Below, piece by piece: positions 11,126 through 22,400 of a DNA stretch of 42,481 bases. Position 1 is the first letter of the stretch. The number at the start of each line of letters is the position of its first letter. The position numbers and the translations under genes are program-made. Origin of the DNA: Monoraphidium neglectum (taxonomy: Eukaryota > Chlorophyta > Chlorophyceae > Sphaeropleales > Selenastraceae). The notes under the pieces are model-generated. The model did not search any database. It was not told the DNA's origin and saw only the letters and a program-made list of their open reading frames with translations. Location: contig NW_014013528.1 in the NCBI RefSeq assembly GCF_000611645.1, forward strand, positions 1,369 through 43,849, written 5' to 3'.

Positions 11126-12085
11126 AGCGCTAAGATTCCTGATAGTAGACCATTAAATTTGGAAAGTGCTTATGGCTTGATTCACTGCATCAGAATATAA
11201 GTGATGGGGTTAGATCACTCGCGGCGTTGACCACGTCAAGGACGCAGCGCCAGCACGTGATATTATATGATAAGGGATCACCTTTGGTGGCAAGTGACGC
11301 CACAGAATTTGTCATCGGCTGTTGAGCCGCCCAATCTCCTTGCAATGCCGTACCCGGTATCGCACATCCTGCCGCCGCCGCCGCTGCCGCTGCTGCTGCT
11401 GGAGCAGAGGCGTGCATGGTGTCTCGGACACTCTTGACTGGAGCGTGCACCTGAGGTCCTCTTTGTCCGCATATCCAGCTTGCAGCGTAGCCCGCAGACT
11501 TCTCGCAGTCTCATGACCTCCATATGGACTTTACAAGGACCACACCCTTGCCGTGCTGACTGCGACTGTTAGAGCTGTACAGGTTGAAGTTCCTCGGACG
11601 CATAACGGCACGCTTCATGTTTAGTGCGCTTATGGTACCGTACAGTACACCTCAGGCTGGGCAGCACTTCATTTTGTACTGGCAATGTGGCAGGGGAAAC
11701 TTGACAAGCCTACCATCAATCTAAGTGCAATGAGCCTGCCTACCACAAAATGTCCGCATAAACGGATGCGGCATGCATACACATGAATCGCCATGCCCAT
11801 GGTGGCCACTGCGCCACCTGGACCGCCAGTGCAGTGACGGCAGCCGCCGTGACTGGAGCAGCTCTACGACCACGTCTACGACAGTACCTCATGCTATTTT
11901 CGGGGCAGCGGCCATATCTAATATCGCAAAATCTTCTCTCCCGTAATAAGTATCACACTCATCGCCGTCTCCCGGCGTAGACTGGGCAAACTTGTGCGGC
12001 ATCAGCGAGAGCAAGCCGCGCATATGCGCTTGTCCTGGTGTGTCATGGGATAATTGATATTCTTGTGCTGCGGATTCACGCTGCG
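11126..12085. promoter_or_regulatory. Divergent intergenic region between RSPH4/6 and the MEKHLA gene
   Basis: This 960-bp stretch holds the 5' ends of two genes pointing away from each other. It is visibly richer in A and T than its surroundings (for example around 11130-11280 and 11880-12070), as expected of promoters in this genome. No conserved ORF was recognised. Confidence 0.45.
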
Positions 12086-13966
12086 ATGCGCCTATCTTAT
12101 CATGGCTTGCAACCTCGCAGGCGAGGAGGTGTTCGCGTTGCGCCGCTGCAGCGCGCCGCCGCCAGACAAATGCGCGTCGCAGCCGCCACGCCGGCCTGCA
12201 GCAGCTGGTCTGCAGCTGTGCAAGCGCAATGCTTCAGATGGTCTGGCCTCGCAGCCATGCGGTGCCAGGCCGGGACGCCGTTGCGACTGCTTCAGGGGCG
12301 GCGGCGCGGCATGCCATGTGCGGCGAGCAGCGCTGACATGACACCGGAGGAGGAGGCTGCTTACGAGGAGTTCAAGCAACAGCGCAGTGCGCACAGCTGT
12401 GGACTTGGGCGGTGCAATGCGCTTAAGAATATAGCGCACTGTTTGCTGTGGCGGCGGCGGTGGGTGCAGCTTGCTAGCTACAACAGTCTCCTGGCATCCA
12501 CCGCGCGCCCCGCACACACCCCCCCCCCTGCCCACCGCCGCAGAGGCCGAGCGGCAGCTGCAGCGAGACGAAAGCAAGCGGCGGCGTACGTTCGACCCCC
12601 TCAGCGCCCGCCGCGGCGCGCCCGCGCCGAAAATCAGCAGCGCCCCTCCCCCAACACCCGTCGCTGCTGTGGGGCCCGCCAGCGGCGCCCCTGAACCCCC
12701 CACGCTGCGCCCCGCCGCGCCGCCAGTGGCGCGCCGGCCGCAGCCGCAGGCCTCGGCGCCGGCCTCGGACCCGCGTGCGGGCGCACCCCAGGATGACGAC
12801 ATTTCGGCACTGGTGGCGTCCATGATGGCGGACGGCGGCATCCCGGAGGTCGAGGTGCTGCCGGATGACGAGGACGAGCTCGCGGCAGAGCTGCGGCGCC
12901 GCGACGCGGCCGCGGCGGCGCGCGAGGGCGCGCTCCGGCGCCAGCGCGTCGCGGTGCCCGCGCGGCGGCGGCGGATGACGCCCGCGCAGCTGCGCGCCGC
13001 GGCGGTCATCTCGGCCGCGCAGCAGCTGGAGGCGGCGCCCGCACCCACGCCCGCGGCNNNNNNNNNNNNNNNNNNNNNNNNNNNNNNNNNNNNNNNNNNN
13101 NNNNNNNNNNNNNNNNNNNNNNNNNNNNNNNNNNNNNNNNNNNNNNNNNNNNNNNNNNNNNNNNNNNNNNNNNNNNNNNNNNNNNNNNNNNNNNNNNNNN
13201 NNNNNNNNNNNNNNNNNNNNNNNNNNNNNNNNNNNNNNNNNNNNNNNNNNNNNNNNNNNNNNNNNNNNNNNNNNNNNNNNNNNNNNNNNNNNNNNNNNNN
13301 NNNNNNNNNNNNNNNNNNNNNNNNNNNNNNNNNNNNNNNNNNNNNNNNNNNNNNNNNNNNNNNNNNNNNNNNNNNNNNNNNNNNNNNNNNNNNNNNNNNN
13401 NNNNNNNNNNNNNNNNNNNNNNNNNNNNNNNNNNNNNNNNNNNNNNNNNNNNNNNNNNNNNNNNNNNNNNNNNNNNNNNNNNNNNNNNNNNNNNNNNNNN
13501 NNNNNNNNNNNNNNNNNNNNNNNNNNNNNNNNNNNNNNNNNNNNNNNNNNNNNNNNNNNNNNNNNNNNNNNNNNNNNNNNNNNNNNNNNNNNNNNNNNNN
13601 NNNNNNNNNNNNNNNNNNNNNNNNNNNGCCCGCACCCACGCCCGCGGCGGACGGCGCGGCCGGCACGGCCCCGGCAACTGGTGTGCGCGCGGCGAGCGCG
13701 GTCGGGCGTGGCGCTGACGCGGAAAAGGCGGATGCTGAGAAGCGGCTGCTGCAGCAGCTGGTTGGAGCTGACGAGGAGGACGAGGACGAGCTGGACTGGG
13801 ACGCCCTGGGGCAGTTTGAGGAGTTCGAGGCGGCGGCCAAGCGGGAGCGCGAGCAGCAGGAACAGCAGCGGCAGCGGCGGGGCCGGCAGCAGCAGCAGCA
13901 GCGGCAAGCGCCGGCCCAGCCGCAGGCACCGGCTGCGGCAGTTGGCGCCTCGCAGCCGGCGCAGCA

Positions 13967-14005
<39 letters not shown>

Positions 14006-15392
14006 GCAGCAGCAGCAGCAGCAGCAGCAGCGGCGGCAGCCGCAACCGGCGGCGGCGTCGGCGCCGTCAGGGGCGCTGGACCGGGACCTCAATGAATTGG
14101 AGGGCCTCCTCAATTTGTTCGAGGCGATGGAGTCGGGTGGCGCGGCCGCACCCAAGCGCAAGGCCGCCGCCAAGGGCAGCGGCGGTGCAGCGGCAGCCGC
14201 CGGTGGCCCTGGCGGCGACGACGATGGCGAGCTGGATTGGGGCCAGCTGGAGAAGGCACTGTTGGGTGAGGGGTGGGAGCAGGACCTGATCGCTGAGCTG
14301 GCGGCAGACCTGGATGCTGCGGCAGAGGAGGACGAGGATGAGGACGAGGACGGCCGCGTCGAGGGCAAGGAGGCCACGCGTGTGCAGGGGGCGGCTGCGG
14401 GGCCTGCAGACGAGGCGGAGCCGTGGGCGGACGAGGTGACGACGCTGCTGCTGGGGCTGGTGATGCAGTCGCATGAGAAGTACCTGGAGAAGTGCGCCGA
14501 ATGGGGGGGGGGTAGAGGGTGGCATGGGGTGGTGCGGCGTGCGACTGCGTGCCAGGTGTACTGCGCACCCGAACGGATTTCAGTCGGCCAGGCGCCCTGG
14601 GGCTCACGTCAAGGATTATGCCTGAGGCTCGCAGGGCTGGGCGCTCCTGCTGCTCTCTGATCTTCATGCAGCTGCCGCGCGTCGCTCGCCCTCGCCCGTC
14701 ATCTCCCCAACCTCAACCCCTTGTACTCGCGACCCCAGGCCGCTGCTGCCGGACGCCGTCTCCGAGGAGGAGCGCGCCGCCGCGGTGTGGGCCGCGCCCT
14801 TTGTGCTGCTGGTGCTGGACGACAGCCGGCAGCAGCAGCTGGAGTATGCAAACGCGGCCGCGGAGCGGCTGTTCGGGCGCGGCTACCTGGACCTGTTTGG
14901 CACCGAGGGGCACGAGCTCGTGGCGCAGGACGAGGCCGCGCAGGTGGGGGCCGCGGGGCGGGGCGGGCCTGGCGGCGGCGCCGTGCTGCGCCTGCCGGGC
15001 AGGCGAGGCAAGGGGGGGGGGCCGGGCGGCGGCGCGCACGATTTTTCGAGGGGGCTGCGGTTGGACGCGGTGGCAGCACCTGAAAAGGCGGCGACGCTCG
15101 TGCCTTGGGAGATCACCGGGGTGAGGGCCTGCGAGTCACACCCCAACATGACATCGCCGCCTTGCCGCCCCACCCTCAAACCCCGCGCGACCTGAGGCAG
15201 GCGGAATGGGCGTTTGCGCTGCGGGACGCGGACGAGTCGTCCCGCCGCTTTGCGGTCGTCCCGCGCCTCGCGCTGGCCGCGGCCGGCGGGCGGCGCGTCG
15301 TGGCGCGCGACGCGGCGGTGTTCCGGGTGGACAGCCTGGAGGGCACGCCCGTGGCGCAGGCCGTGTTGATCAGGGAGTGGGGCGCGGAGTGA
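12086..15392 (+). CDS. MEKHLA-domain protein with long low-complexity N-terminal region (contains assembly gap)
   Basis: The MEKHLA domain is a PAS-like sensory domain found at the end of land-plant class III HD-ZIP factors and in algal and cyanobacterial proteins; its ligand is not settled. Exons: 12086-12386, 12544-14491, 14739-14943 and 15201-15392, about 881 residues with 190 hidden by the gap. A second in-frame choice extends exon 3 to 15120, adding 59 residues. The Arg/Ser/Ala-rich first 85 residues look like a chloroplast transit peptide. Then come Pro/Ala-rich and acidic stretches, a polyglutamine run (about 13961-14038), and acidic D/E blocks. The domain itself shows LVMQSHEKYLEK, PLLPDAVSEEERAAAVWAAP, LEYANAAAERLF and finally RRFAVVP, ARDAAVFRVDSLEG and PVAQAVL. 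No homeodomain or START domain is visible. The start could also be the in-frame ATG at 12038. Confidence 0.82.
13058..13627. other. Assembly gap (570 N) flanked by identical 21-nt sequence
   Basis: Positions 13058-13627 are all N. The 21 nt just left of it (13037-13057) are identical to the 21 nt just right of it (13628-13648), and both encode APTPA-type sequence in the same frame of the MEKHLA gene. This suggests an unresolved tandem repeat. Confidence 0.95.
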
Positions 15393-16235
15393 CGCGGCCA
15401 CACACGCCGCAGCAAAAGGACGGCATTTCCCAAGGGGTCCGGTCGCGGCGGTGGTTTTGTAATCGCCGCGGCGCTGCGGCAGGCGGAGGCCGTGTAAGGG
15501 ATTCGATGCGCCAACTGCAACAGCACCGCACATATGGGTCATTTTTTTGTCATCAACCGTCAAAGTGGGAATGTCAGAGTGTATCTATCAGTGAACATAA
15601 TTCAACGCGCCCACAGGCCTGAGAGGTAGATGCGCTTGCATCCCCTTGCGCGCGCCGCGCCGCATCATCAGGAGCTGGGGGCCTGGGCCCGCGAACCGAG
15701 GCAAGGCCTACAGTACGAGTAGCACAAGCAGGTGCCCAATGCAGGACCGCTGCTGTTGCTGTCTTCTGCAGCATACCTGGCCCACGCAGTTTCAGCGTGA
15801 TGCAGGGGCAATAGGAGTGTATTTGTGCCCAGTGATTCCTTGAACGGTGAGTTTCATTGCTTTGACTCCGAGGGACCCGCAGCACGGGCGCGCTGTGCCA
15901 GCGATTACCTTCTTTTTGAATGATTTACATAGAAACACATTTTTTGTTTGCACTTTCGCCCCCACAGGGGCACACCACGAGTCCGCACAGCAACAAACAG
16001 GATTGGCCGCGTTCTCGCCGCCCGTCGGGTAGCTCGACTTGGACAGCAAACGGTTTCAAGTATTCGTGCTGCGTCAGTAGGTGCGTTTCGCAGCCTGCAC
16101 CGCGCACCTGGCGGGCACGCGCGCGATGGCGCAATGGCGCGACCCTGACGCGCATCCGCCGTCCCGCCCCAACTTCGCCCCGCCGCGCGCCATTCGGCCC
16201 GCACCCGCGCCCGCCCCCTTGCACGCCCCCCAGGC
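15393..16235 (+). promoter_or_regulatory. Intergenic region between the MEKHLA and GATA genes; possible 5'-UTR intron
   Basis: No conserved ORF is seen. A strong donor (ACG|GTGAGT, intron from 15847) and a pyrimidine-rich acceptor (CCCCCACAG ending at 15967) enclose a 121-nt T-rich segment. This could be an intron in the 5' UTR of the GATA gene. The region should also contain that gene's promoter. Confidence 0.35.
15458..15462 (+). terminator. Candidate TGTAA poly(A) signal for the MEKHLA gene
   Basis: A TGTAA pentamer lies 66 nt after the MEKHLA stop codon. TGTAA is the usual poly(A) signal in chlorophyte algae; usage here is inferred. Confidence 0.4.
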
Positions 16236-17504
16236 ATGTCCAGCAGCCATGCAGCGGCTCCAACGGCCGCCGGCGGCAGGCCAGGCTGCCGCGTGACGCC
16301 GCCAGGCAGCGGCGGTCCGTCGGTTGATGGGTCAATGGGCAGCATGAGCTACCTGGATGTGGACAGCTGCATGCTAGCTTCCAGCGGCTACCAATCCGCC
16401 AAGAACTTCCTGCTCCTGGACGAGCTGCCCTCCCCGCTCGACGCATGCGGCCCAGACCGCGGCGCGCCGAGGGGCGGCGTCCTCAGTCAGCTGCCCGCGC
16501 CGGGCCTGCTGCTGCCGCTGCCGGAGGACGACCCCACGGCTTGCGCGGGCATGCAGCCGCCCGCCATGCACCACAACTACCACCATGCGGTGGCGGCGGC
16601 GGCGTCGCAGCAGCAACCCCACCATCACCCTCTGGCGGGCGGGAGCTGCCGGGAGCCCGCCTTTGGGCCCGCTGCGCCTGCGCCGTTCGCGCCAGCCGGT
16701 GAACTGCAGCAGCTTCACGCATGGCAGAGCATGCTCACGCAGCAGCAACAACAGCAGCAGCAGCAGCCGTACTACCAGCAGCAGCTGCTGCTACAGCAGC
16801 AGTACACTCACATGCAGCAGCCGGCGCACGCGCACGCGCTGCCGCAGCCGCGGCGGGTGTACCAACTCGTCCTCTTGGACGACGCCACCGGCCGCCCGCT
16901 GCGCACCGCCACCGACGACGACGCAGCGCATGTCGCGCGTATGCTCGAGTCTGACAGCGGCAGCAGCGGGCTCAGCGCGACCGCCTCGCTGCCGCGCGCG
17001 ATGTCGTTCGTCGGCAGCGCGGGCGCCGTGGCCGCGATGGCTGCGGCGGCGGGCAACGAGGAGGAGGAGGTGGGCGAGGAGGTCGGCGCGGCGGCGGCAG
17101 GCGGTGGCGGCAGCGGCGGCGGCGCCAGGGATCAAGGCAATGCCAAGCGCCGCAACAGCGGCAAGGCAGCCGGTGGCGGCAGCAGCGTCGGGGCGCGCTC
17201 GCAGCAGGAAGGGGACCAGCGGCAGCAGCGGCCCGAGGGTTCGGCGTCACCGGCGCAGCTGCTGCGTGCACAGGCCCCCAAGCCTGCCGCAGAGAAGCGG
17301 ACGGGCCCCTGCATGCACTGCGGCGTGGACGAGTCGCCGCAGTGGCGCAAGGGGCCGCCCCACAAGAGCGTGCTGTGCAACGCCTGCGGGACCCGCTGGC
17401 GGCGCACGCACCAGCTTGGCCCGCCGGTGGCCTCCTCTGTGCTGAGGGCAGCCGGCGCCGCCGGCAGCAAGCGCAAGGCCCAGGAGTTTGGTGGCGACAG
17501 CTGA
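16236..17504 (+). CDS. GATA-type zinc-finger transcription factor
   Basis: This is a probable nuclear DNA-binding regulator of 422 residues encoded in a single uninterrupted exon, unusual beside its intron-rich neighbours. The C-terminal zinc finger has cysteines 359, 362, 381 and 384 in the plant C-X2-C-X18-C-X2-C spacing, with the typical SPQWRKGP and [11 protein letters not shown] segments, followed by a basic tail with SKRKAQE. Upstream the protein is mostly low complexity: a His-rich patch near 110-130, a glutamine-rich block near 170-195 (DNA 16738-16800), an acidic EEEEVGEE patch near 270, and Gly/Ser/Ala runs. One ordered-looking segment, [17 protein letters not shown] near residue 210, is of unknown role. 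Target genes cannot be inferred. The start at 16236 gives the longest frame; a 5' non-coding exon is possible. Confidence 0.9.
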   Translation: MSSSHAAAPTAAGGRPGCRVTPPGSGGPSVDGSMGSMSYLDVDSCMLASSGYQSAKNFLLLDELPSPLDACGPDRGAPRGGVLSQLPAPGLLLPLPEDDPTACAGMQPPAMHHNYHHAVAAAASQQQPHHHPLAGGSCREPAFGPAAPAPFAPAGELQQLHAWQSMLTQQQQQQQQQPYYQQQLLLQQQYTHMQQPAHAHALPQPRRVYQLVLLDDATGRPLRTATDDDAAHVARMLESDSGSSGLSATASLPRAMSFVGSAGAVAAMAAAAGNEEEEVGEEVGAAAAGGGGSGGGARDQGNAKRRNSGKAAGGGSSVGARSQQEGDQRQQRPEGSASPAQLLRAQAPKPAAEKRTGPCMHCGVDESPQWRKGPPHKSVLCNACGTRWRRTHQLGPPVASSVLRAAGAAGSKRKAQEFGGDS

Positions 17505-19466
17505 GCGGCCGTACCTTGGCCGTACCTTGGCCGCACCTTGCCCAGCCGTACCCTGTGCCAGGAGGCTTGTGGGACGTGCCTGGGAGGATCGGGAGCGGTC
17601 TCTCTGGCAACACCGGCGCTTGGGTCCAACAAGCAAAAGGACACCGCACTGGTCAGGGCCCGGCTGCTGTCTTTGGTGTGGTGCGTCCGGCGTGTGGCTT
17701 TGCTGAGGGGCTTCTGGAAGACGCGGTGTGGGAGGCCCTGCCTTTTCACATGGCAGCGAGACACACGGGGCTGGAGGGAGCTTTTGGCGGGGCGTGCATC
17801 CGCGCAGCTTGCTGTGCCTGTCCTGGCGGGGCGCAGCACGCCCACGGTGGCGCGGCGGTTGACGAGAATGTTGTGGCGTAGGGCGTGCAATCTCTCTCGC
17901 GAGCGCGCCAAGCGGCACTTATTTATCGGTCCGCCGCTGATGACGCGCCGCGGCAGCACTTGAGTTGTGCCAGATGGTAGGGGCTGATTACGGCAGCGCT
18001 CAGGGCCGACCACCTGACGAGCCAATGAGCAGGTGCTACCAGCGTGTGCGTGGTGTGTGTGGGTCTTTGTGTGCTGGCTGCATTGCGCTAGGACAGGTGT
18101 TGTTGTTGTTGGCAGGAAGTGAACCGAGGCGGCCGCGCCGCCTGCCCACCAGGCAGGGGCAGGACGTGCTCGTGTGTAGGCAGGACGCATTGTCTTGACT
18201 TGACATATTTGTGGCTGTGCAGGGCCCCGCTCGGCTTGCCGTGCATACACACACATACGCATGAGCCGTGGCTATGGTGGCAGAAGGGCGATGCAGTCTA
18301 TATCACACGCGCGCGCGTGCCTGGGCCCGCACCCAACGGTGCGTGGCCTGGTGTTGACTTTGCCTGGCAGGTGGGCGCCTCTTTCAATCACAGGGGCCGC
18401 TTTTGACGCGACACATCATGGATCCATACCACTCTCTCTTCCATCACACCTTCCTCAGCAGCTGCAGCTTATGACGACTTGACACCGCCAATGACACGTT
18501 GACCTGACCCTGACCCTCTTTCATTTCATGCCGATGAGCGCACGCCGACGCGGCTGCGGCCTGCTCCCGGCTGCCATGCCCAGCCATTGCCTGCAGATTG
18601 CTTTTCCCTGCACTGTTGCAGCAGCCGCGTGACGGACACACTCATGCGCGATGCCGGGCCCTTGGTGTGGGCGAAGAAGGCATGCGCCCTGCTGCCGGCG
18701 ACCATGCGCATCCGTGCTGCGCCGTCGCGAGTTTCATTGCAGCAAACAACCAAAACAACAGCATGTTCGCATGCCCTCTTCCACGGGCCCAAAAGCTGGG
18801 CCCAGCACGTCGCCTGCAGGGCGGTGCTTGCAGGCGTCCGAGGAAACGCTGAGGCACCGCCGCGCACCACGCCCAGCAAGCGGCGGTGCCAACCTTGCTC
18901 CTGCTGTTTGCTGCTCCGCATGGTAGATAGATGTTTGTGCCTGCCAGGCTGCACGCGCCGGGCACTCGTCTCCGCAAGCAGCTGGTGGCTCATTCCTCAA
19001 GGATACGCTGCAGGGCCGACCCTGGGCCACCTCTGTCTGCAGCATGCACGCACACCTGTACGCACGACGTGGTGCTCCCCACGGCGCTTGCCATGGGCAG
19101 GTACGATCATGCATTTGCCTGCACACGCCTGCCTGCTCGATGCTTGTAAAGCCCTTTGCTGCATCTTGTCTCAGCTTGTTACACAGTGTCACAAGCAGAC
19201 CAGTGTGGCGTCGGCAGCATCAGTCTGATATACATGCAACCCACAGCTCATTGGGGTGTGGCGGCAGCACACGAGAGCTCAAACACATTACTTGGCAGCA
19301 GCATCCTCCACATCAAGTTGAATCACCTAGGTCCAGGGCACTGCACGCTGCTCCACCACAAACACAAACATCACAAGCATTGGCGCTCGACACACAGCCT
19401 CAACAGATTGTACACGTGTCGCGAATGGCTGCCTGCTTGCTCCACGTCCATGTGAAGGGCCACTGA
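17505..19466. other. About 2 kb without a recognisable gene
   Basis: The region lies between the convergent GATA and amidase genes. All ORFs are short, with compositions typical of random GC-rich frames, and none resembles a known family. It should contain both 3' UTRs. Lower-GC patches and short TG/CA-rich stretches occur around 18230-18310 and 19180-19400. Confidence 0.5.
17508..17540 (+). repeat. Three tandem 11-bp units just after the GATA stop codon
   Basis: GCCGTACCTTG is repeated at 17508, 17519 and (one change) 17530, four bases beyond the stop codon. It would lie in the 3' UTR. Confidence 0.8.
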
Positions 19467-22400
19467 TCACGCGTGGCCGCCCTTTGCCTTCCCGACAGCC
19501 GTGACCAGGGGGTTGGGCATCCTCAGTGCCGGCAGCGGTGCGGCGAACCCCGCCTCCCTCAAGCCCGCCTCCAGCACCGCCCCCACGCGCAGTACTGTCG
19601 CGTCCTGCCACGGCCGCCCTATGAGCTGCAGCGACGTTGGCAGGCGTGCGCCAGTGGAGCGGCAGGGCGCGGTGCCGAGGGGCAGTGCCAGCGCCGGCAG
19701 GCCCAGGAGGGAGGCCGGGATTGTGTAGCGCGTGAGGCGGCTGGTCTGGGTGAGGTGCAGCATGCCTGGAGGGAGGAGGGGACAATGGGCAGGTGTCATA
19801 GCGTGGGTGGACAAGTAGTGCGGCGCCGCACAGGAGCTGGGGCTGGATCTTCAAATTATTGCCCGAGCCCCTGGTTGCGCTTCCAATTGGCTGCTTGATG
19901 TGCTTGCTGAAGGTGTCGGTATGTAGCCTGCCACACCCACCCAGCCCACAGGCAAGCCGCCCTCCCGACCCACGCCATCCACACGCCCCAAGAGCCCCAC
20001 CCTCGGACGCGGCGCCCTTGATGATCTCGATGCCGAGGCACGCGACAGTGGGCGTGACGATGATGTCGCACGACTCAAACGCGCGGCTCCAGTGCCGTTC
20101 CTGGCGGCGGCGCACACGCTGGGCCTGCCAGGGTTACAAGGCGGCAGGGGAGGGGAGAATAATGTTCCGGGTATCAGAGATATGGCAATCAAAGCTGTGC
20201 GCCTGTGCTATTTGTCTGCACAACAAGTAGATGCGTCGCTCCCGCACGACGTCCATTCAACGCAGTGCAGGTCGGGCCCAAAGCCCTGGCAGCCCATCCC
20301 TTTGTCCTGTGTGGGGCAACCCTCTCTTCCTCCTCCGTCGTCCCCTATCCTGCCCGGCTCTGCCACTCTCATCGCCCAGGGGCTCTCCCCCAGCGCCTGA
20401 CCTGCTCCAAGTGGCGCTCTGTGAGGTTCGAGGCTGTTGCCAGGATCATGCGCGTGTCCTCATGCAGCTGGGGGCCGGGCGGTAGTGCGTATGTATGTGT
20501 TGGATGTTTGGGTGGGTTTGAAGCATGAGAGTTGAGATGCAATGAGCGGAGCAGTGCTTGATAACAGAGCAACAGCTTAGGCATTGTCAGGCATGGATGA
20601 CAGAGTGTTGCGAGGTTGGAAGGGCCGCTACTGGTTTTGACTTCTCTCTTCACCAGGAGCTCGCTGCTCCTTCCGCTTTGCTTGAAGGAAGGCCTGCCTG
20701 TTTATTGTGTCTAGGAGGCATGCGCCCTCCCGCCAACTTTAAGCTTGGTCGCTCCCACGTGTCGGCGGCTGCAATGGCTAGGACCATTCACCCCAGCGCA
20801 GCTAATGGTTCCTGTCCAAAATGTCCCCCCTCCCCCGTGGCAAACTTTGATGTCATATAATTTGCAATGCCTGGACCACATCAGGGCCGTGCCATGGGCG
20901 GCCCAACAGCTTGAACAGCAGCAGGAAGAGGGCACCCGTGCGGCACAGCAACAGGCTGCCTTGCGTAACGCCCCATCGCCCCGGCCCCCCACCTGGCTGC
21001 GCTGCTCCTGCGTGGCCCAGGCCTCCGCGACGTGGCGTGTCCTCAAGGCCTCCATCATGAAGGTCACCGTGTGCGCCACGCGCAGCTGCTCCAGCTCTGG
21101 CAGGGTGACGGCCACCACCTCAGCTCCCAGGCGGGACAGCAGGCCCACCCCGCTGCGCGCGGCCTCCGCCACGGCCAGCTCGCAGTGCTCAAAGTACTGA
21201 TTTCGGGAAGTTTTAGTGTGAGAGAAGGGAAGTAGGTTTTGAGTGTCTGGGTGCGTCACAAAGTATGTGCACATGTGTTCGGAGCGCGCATGCGGGTGCT
21301 TGCGGCCGCGGCATGGGGTCTACATGCCATGCGTTTGCGAGGACAAGCACTGTGCGGGTGTTTACGCGCATGAGTGAGACAGAACGTCCCTCTGGGCTGT
21401 GAGTTAGTGTGAGGGGACCACCAGTGTGGTTTAAGCTGTCTAAGGGATCAAGCGTGCTCCTGATGGGCGGCGCCTGCTACCATGCGCTACGGCGGCAGCA
21501 AGCCCAGCGCCAGCCATGAGAGGACCTGCCCACTGTGAATCCCCCAATGCCTGAAGCCTACTTGGGCATGCAAGAATTTGCCACCCACCGGCTGAAACAC
21601 GCCGACCGTGAGGCCCGCAAGGGGCTGAGCCCCAAACAGTCCGATGCGCCCAGCTGTGTCAGACGCCTCTGGGAGCACGCGCTGCGGCAGCGTCAGCGGG
21701 GGCCGCGTCGCCGCGTCCTCCCCCACAGCCGCCTCTGGCAGGGCCGCCACTGCTGCCGCCTCGACAGCTGCTGCCGCGGCATCCACCTCTTCCTGCGCCT
21801 GCTCCGCCGTACGCGCGCTGAGCTGAGCTCCAGGCATGGTATCCAGCGTCTCCCTCGCCGGCTTGAGGGGCGAGTGTGCGCACGACCCCGGGCAGGCCAT
21901 GGCCGCATACACGATCATGGCATCACCGACGCTGGTGGCTGGGTGGGCAGGATAGAGGGGGTTGAGGGGGAATGTGGGGCTGGTTTCTACCAGCAACGGG
22001 ATGGGGGTCAACTATATACTGCGGCACGCGTTTGACATTGCCACTGCCCTGTGGGCTGTGTGGCAACGGAATACACGTACGCTGTCGGGGCACGGGCCCG
22101 CTCAGACACCCTCACCCAGCGGGCCGATTGACGACAGGCTGTGCTCCTCAGGCAGGGAGGCCATCCGTCCCTGCATCAGTGGGAGTTAGGGCCTGGCCGA
22201 CGTGATTGCGACGGCGCAGTGTCCGAGGCTGGTGCGGCAAGCCAGCAGCAAAGTTTTTACAGGGTGCTTTTATCAAATGACTTCATGGTGCGTTCACTAT
22301 GCTTGCACCTGTTTTATCACCCAAACTCTAAGCAGCGGCAGCTGGCGCCTGCTCAGGGCGCACCTGGGTGGGCTTGAGCCCGACAACGCCGCACACGGCG

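Noticed and set aside
12092..14377. A 761-codon minus-strand ORF spanning the assembly gap
   Set aside because: It runs antisense to the MEKHLA exons, consists of Ser/Ala/Cys runs and is kept open by N bases and CAG repeats read in reverse.
17132..18262. A 376-codon minus-strand ORF overlapping the GATA gene
   Set aside because: It is antisense to the zinc-finger coding region and continues into non-coding DNA; no family resemblance.
18526..19228. Several 100-210-codon ORFs on both strands
   Set aside because: Mutually overlapping frames in GC-rich DNA with no conserved segment and no coherent exon chain.
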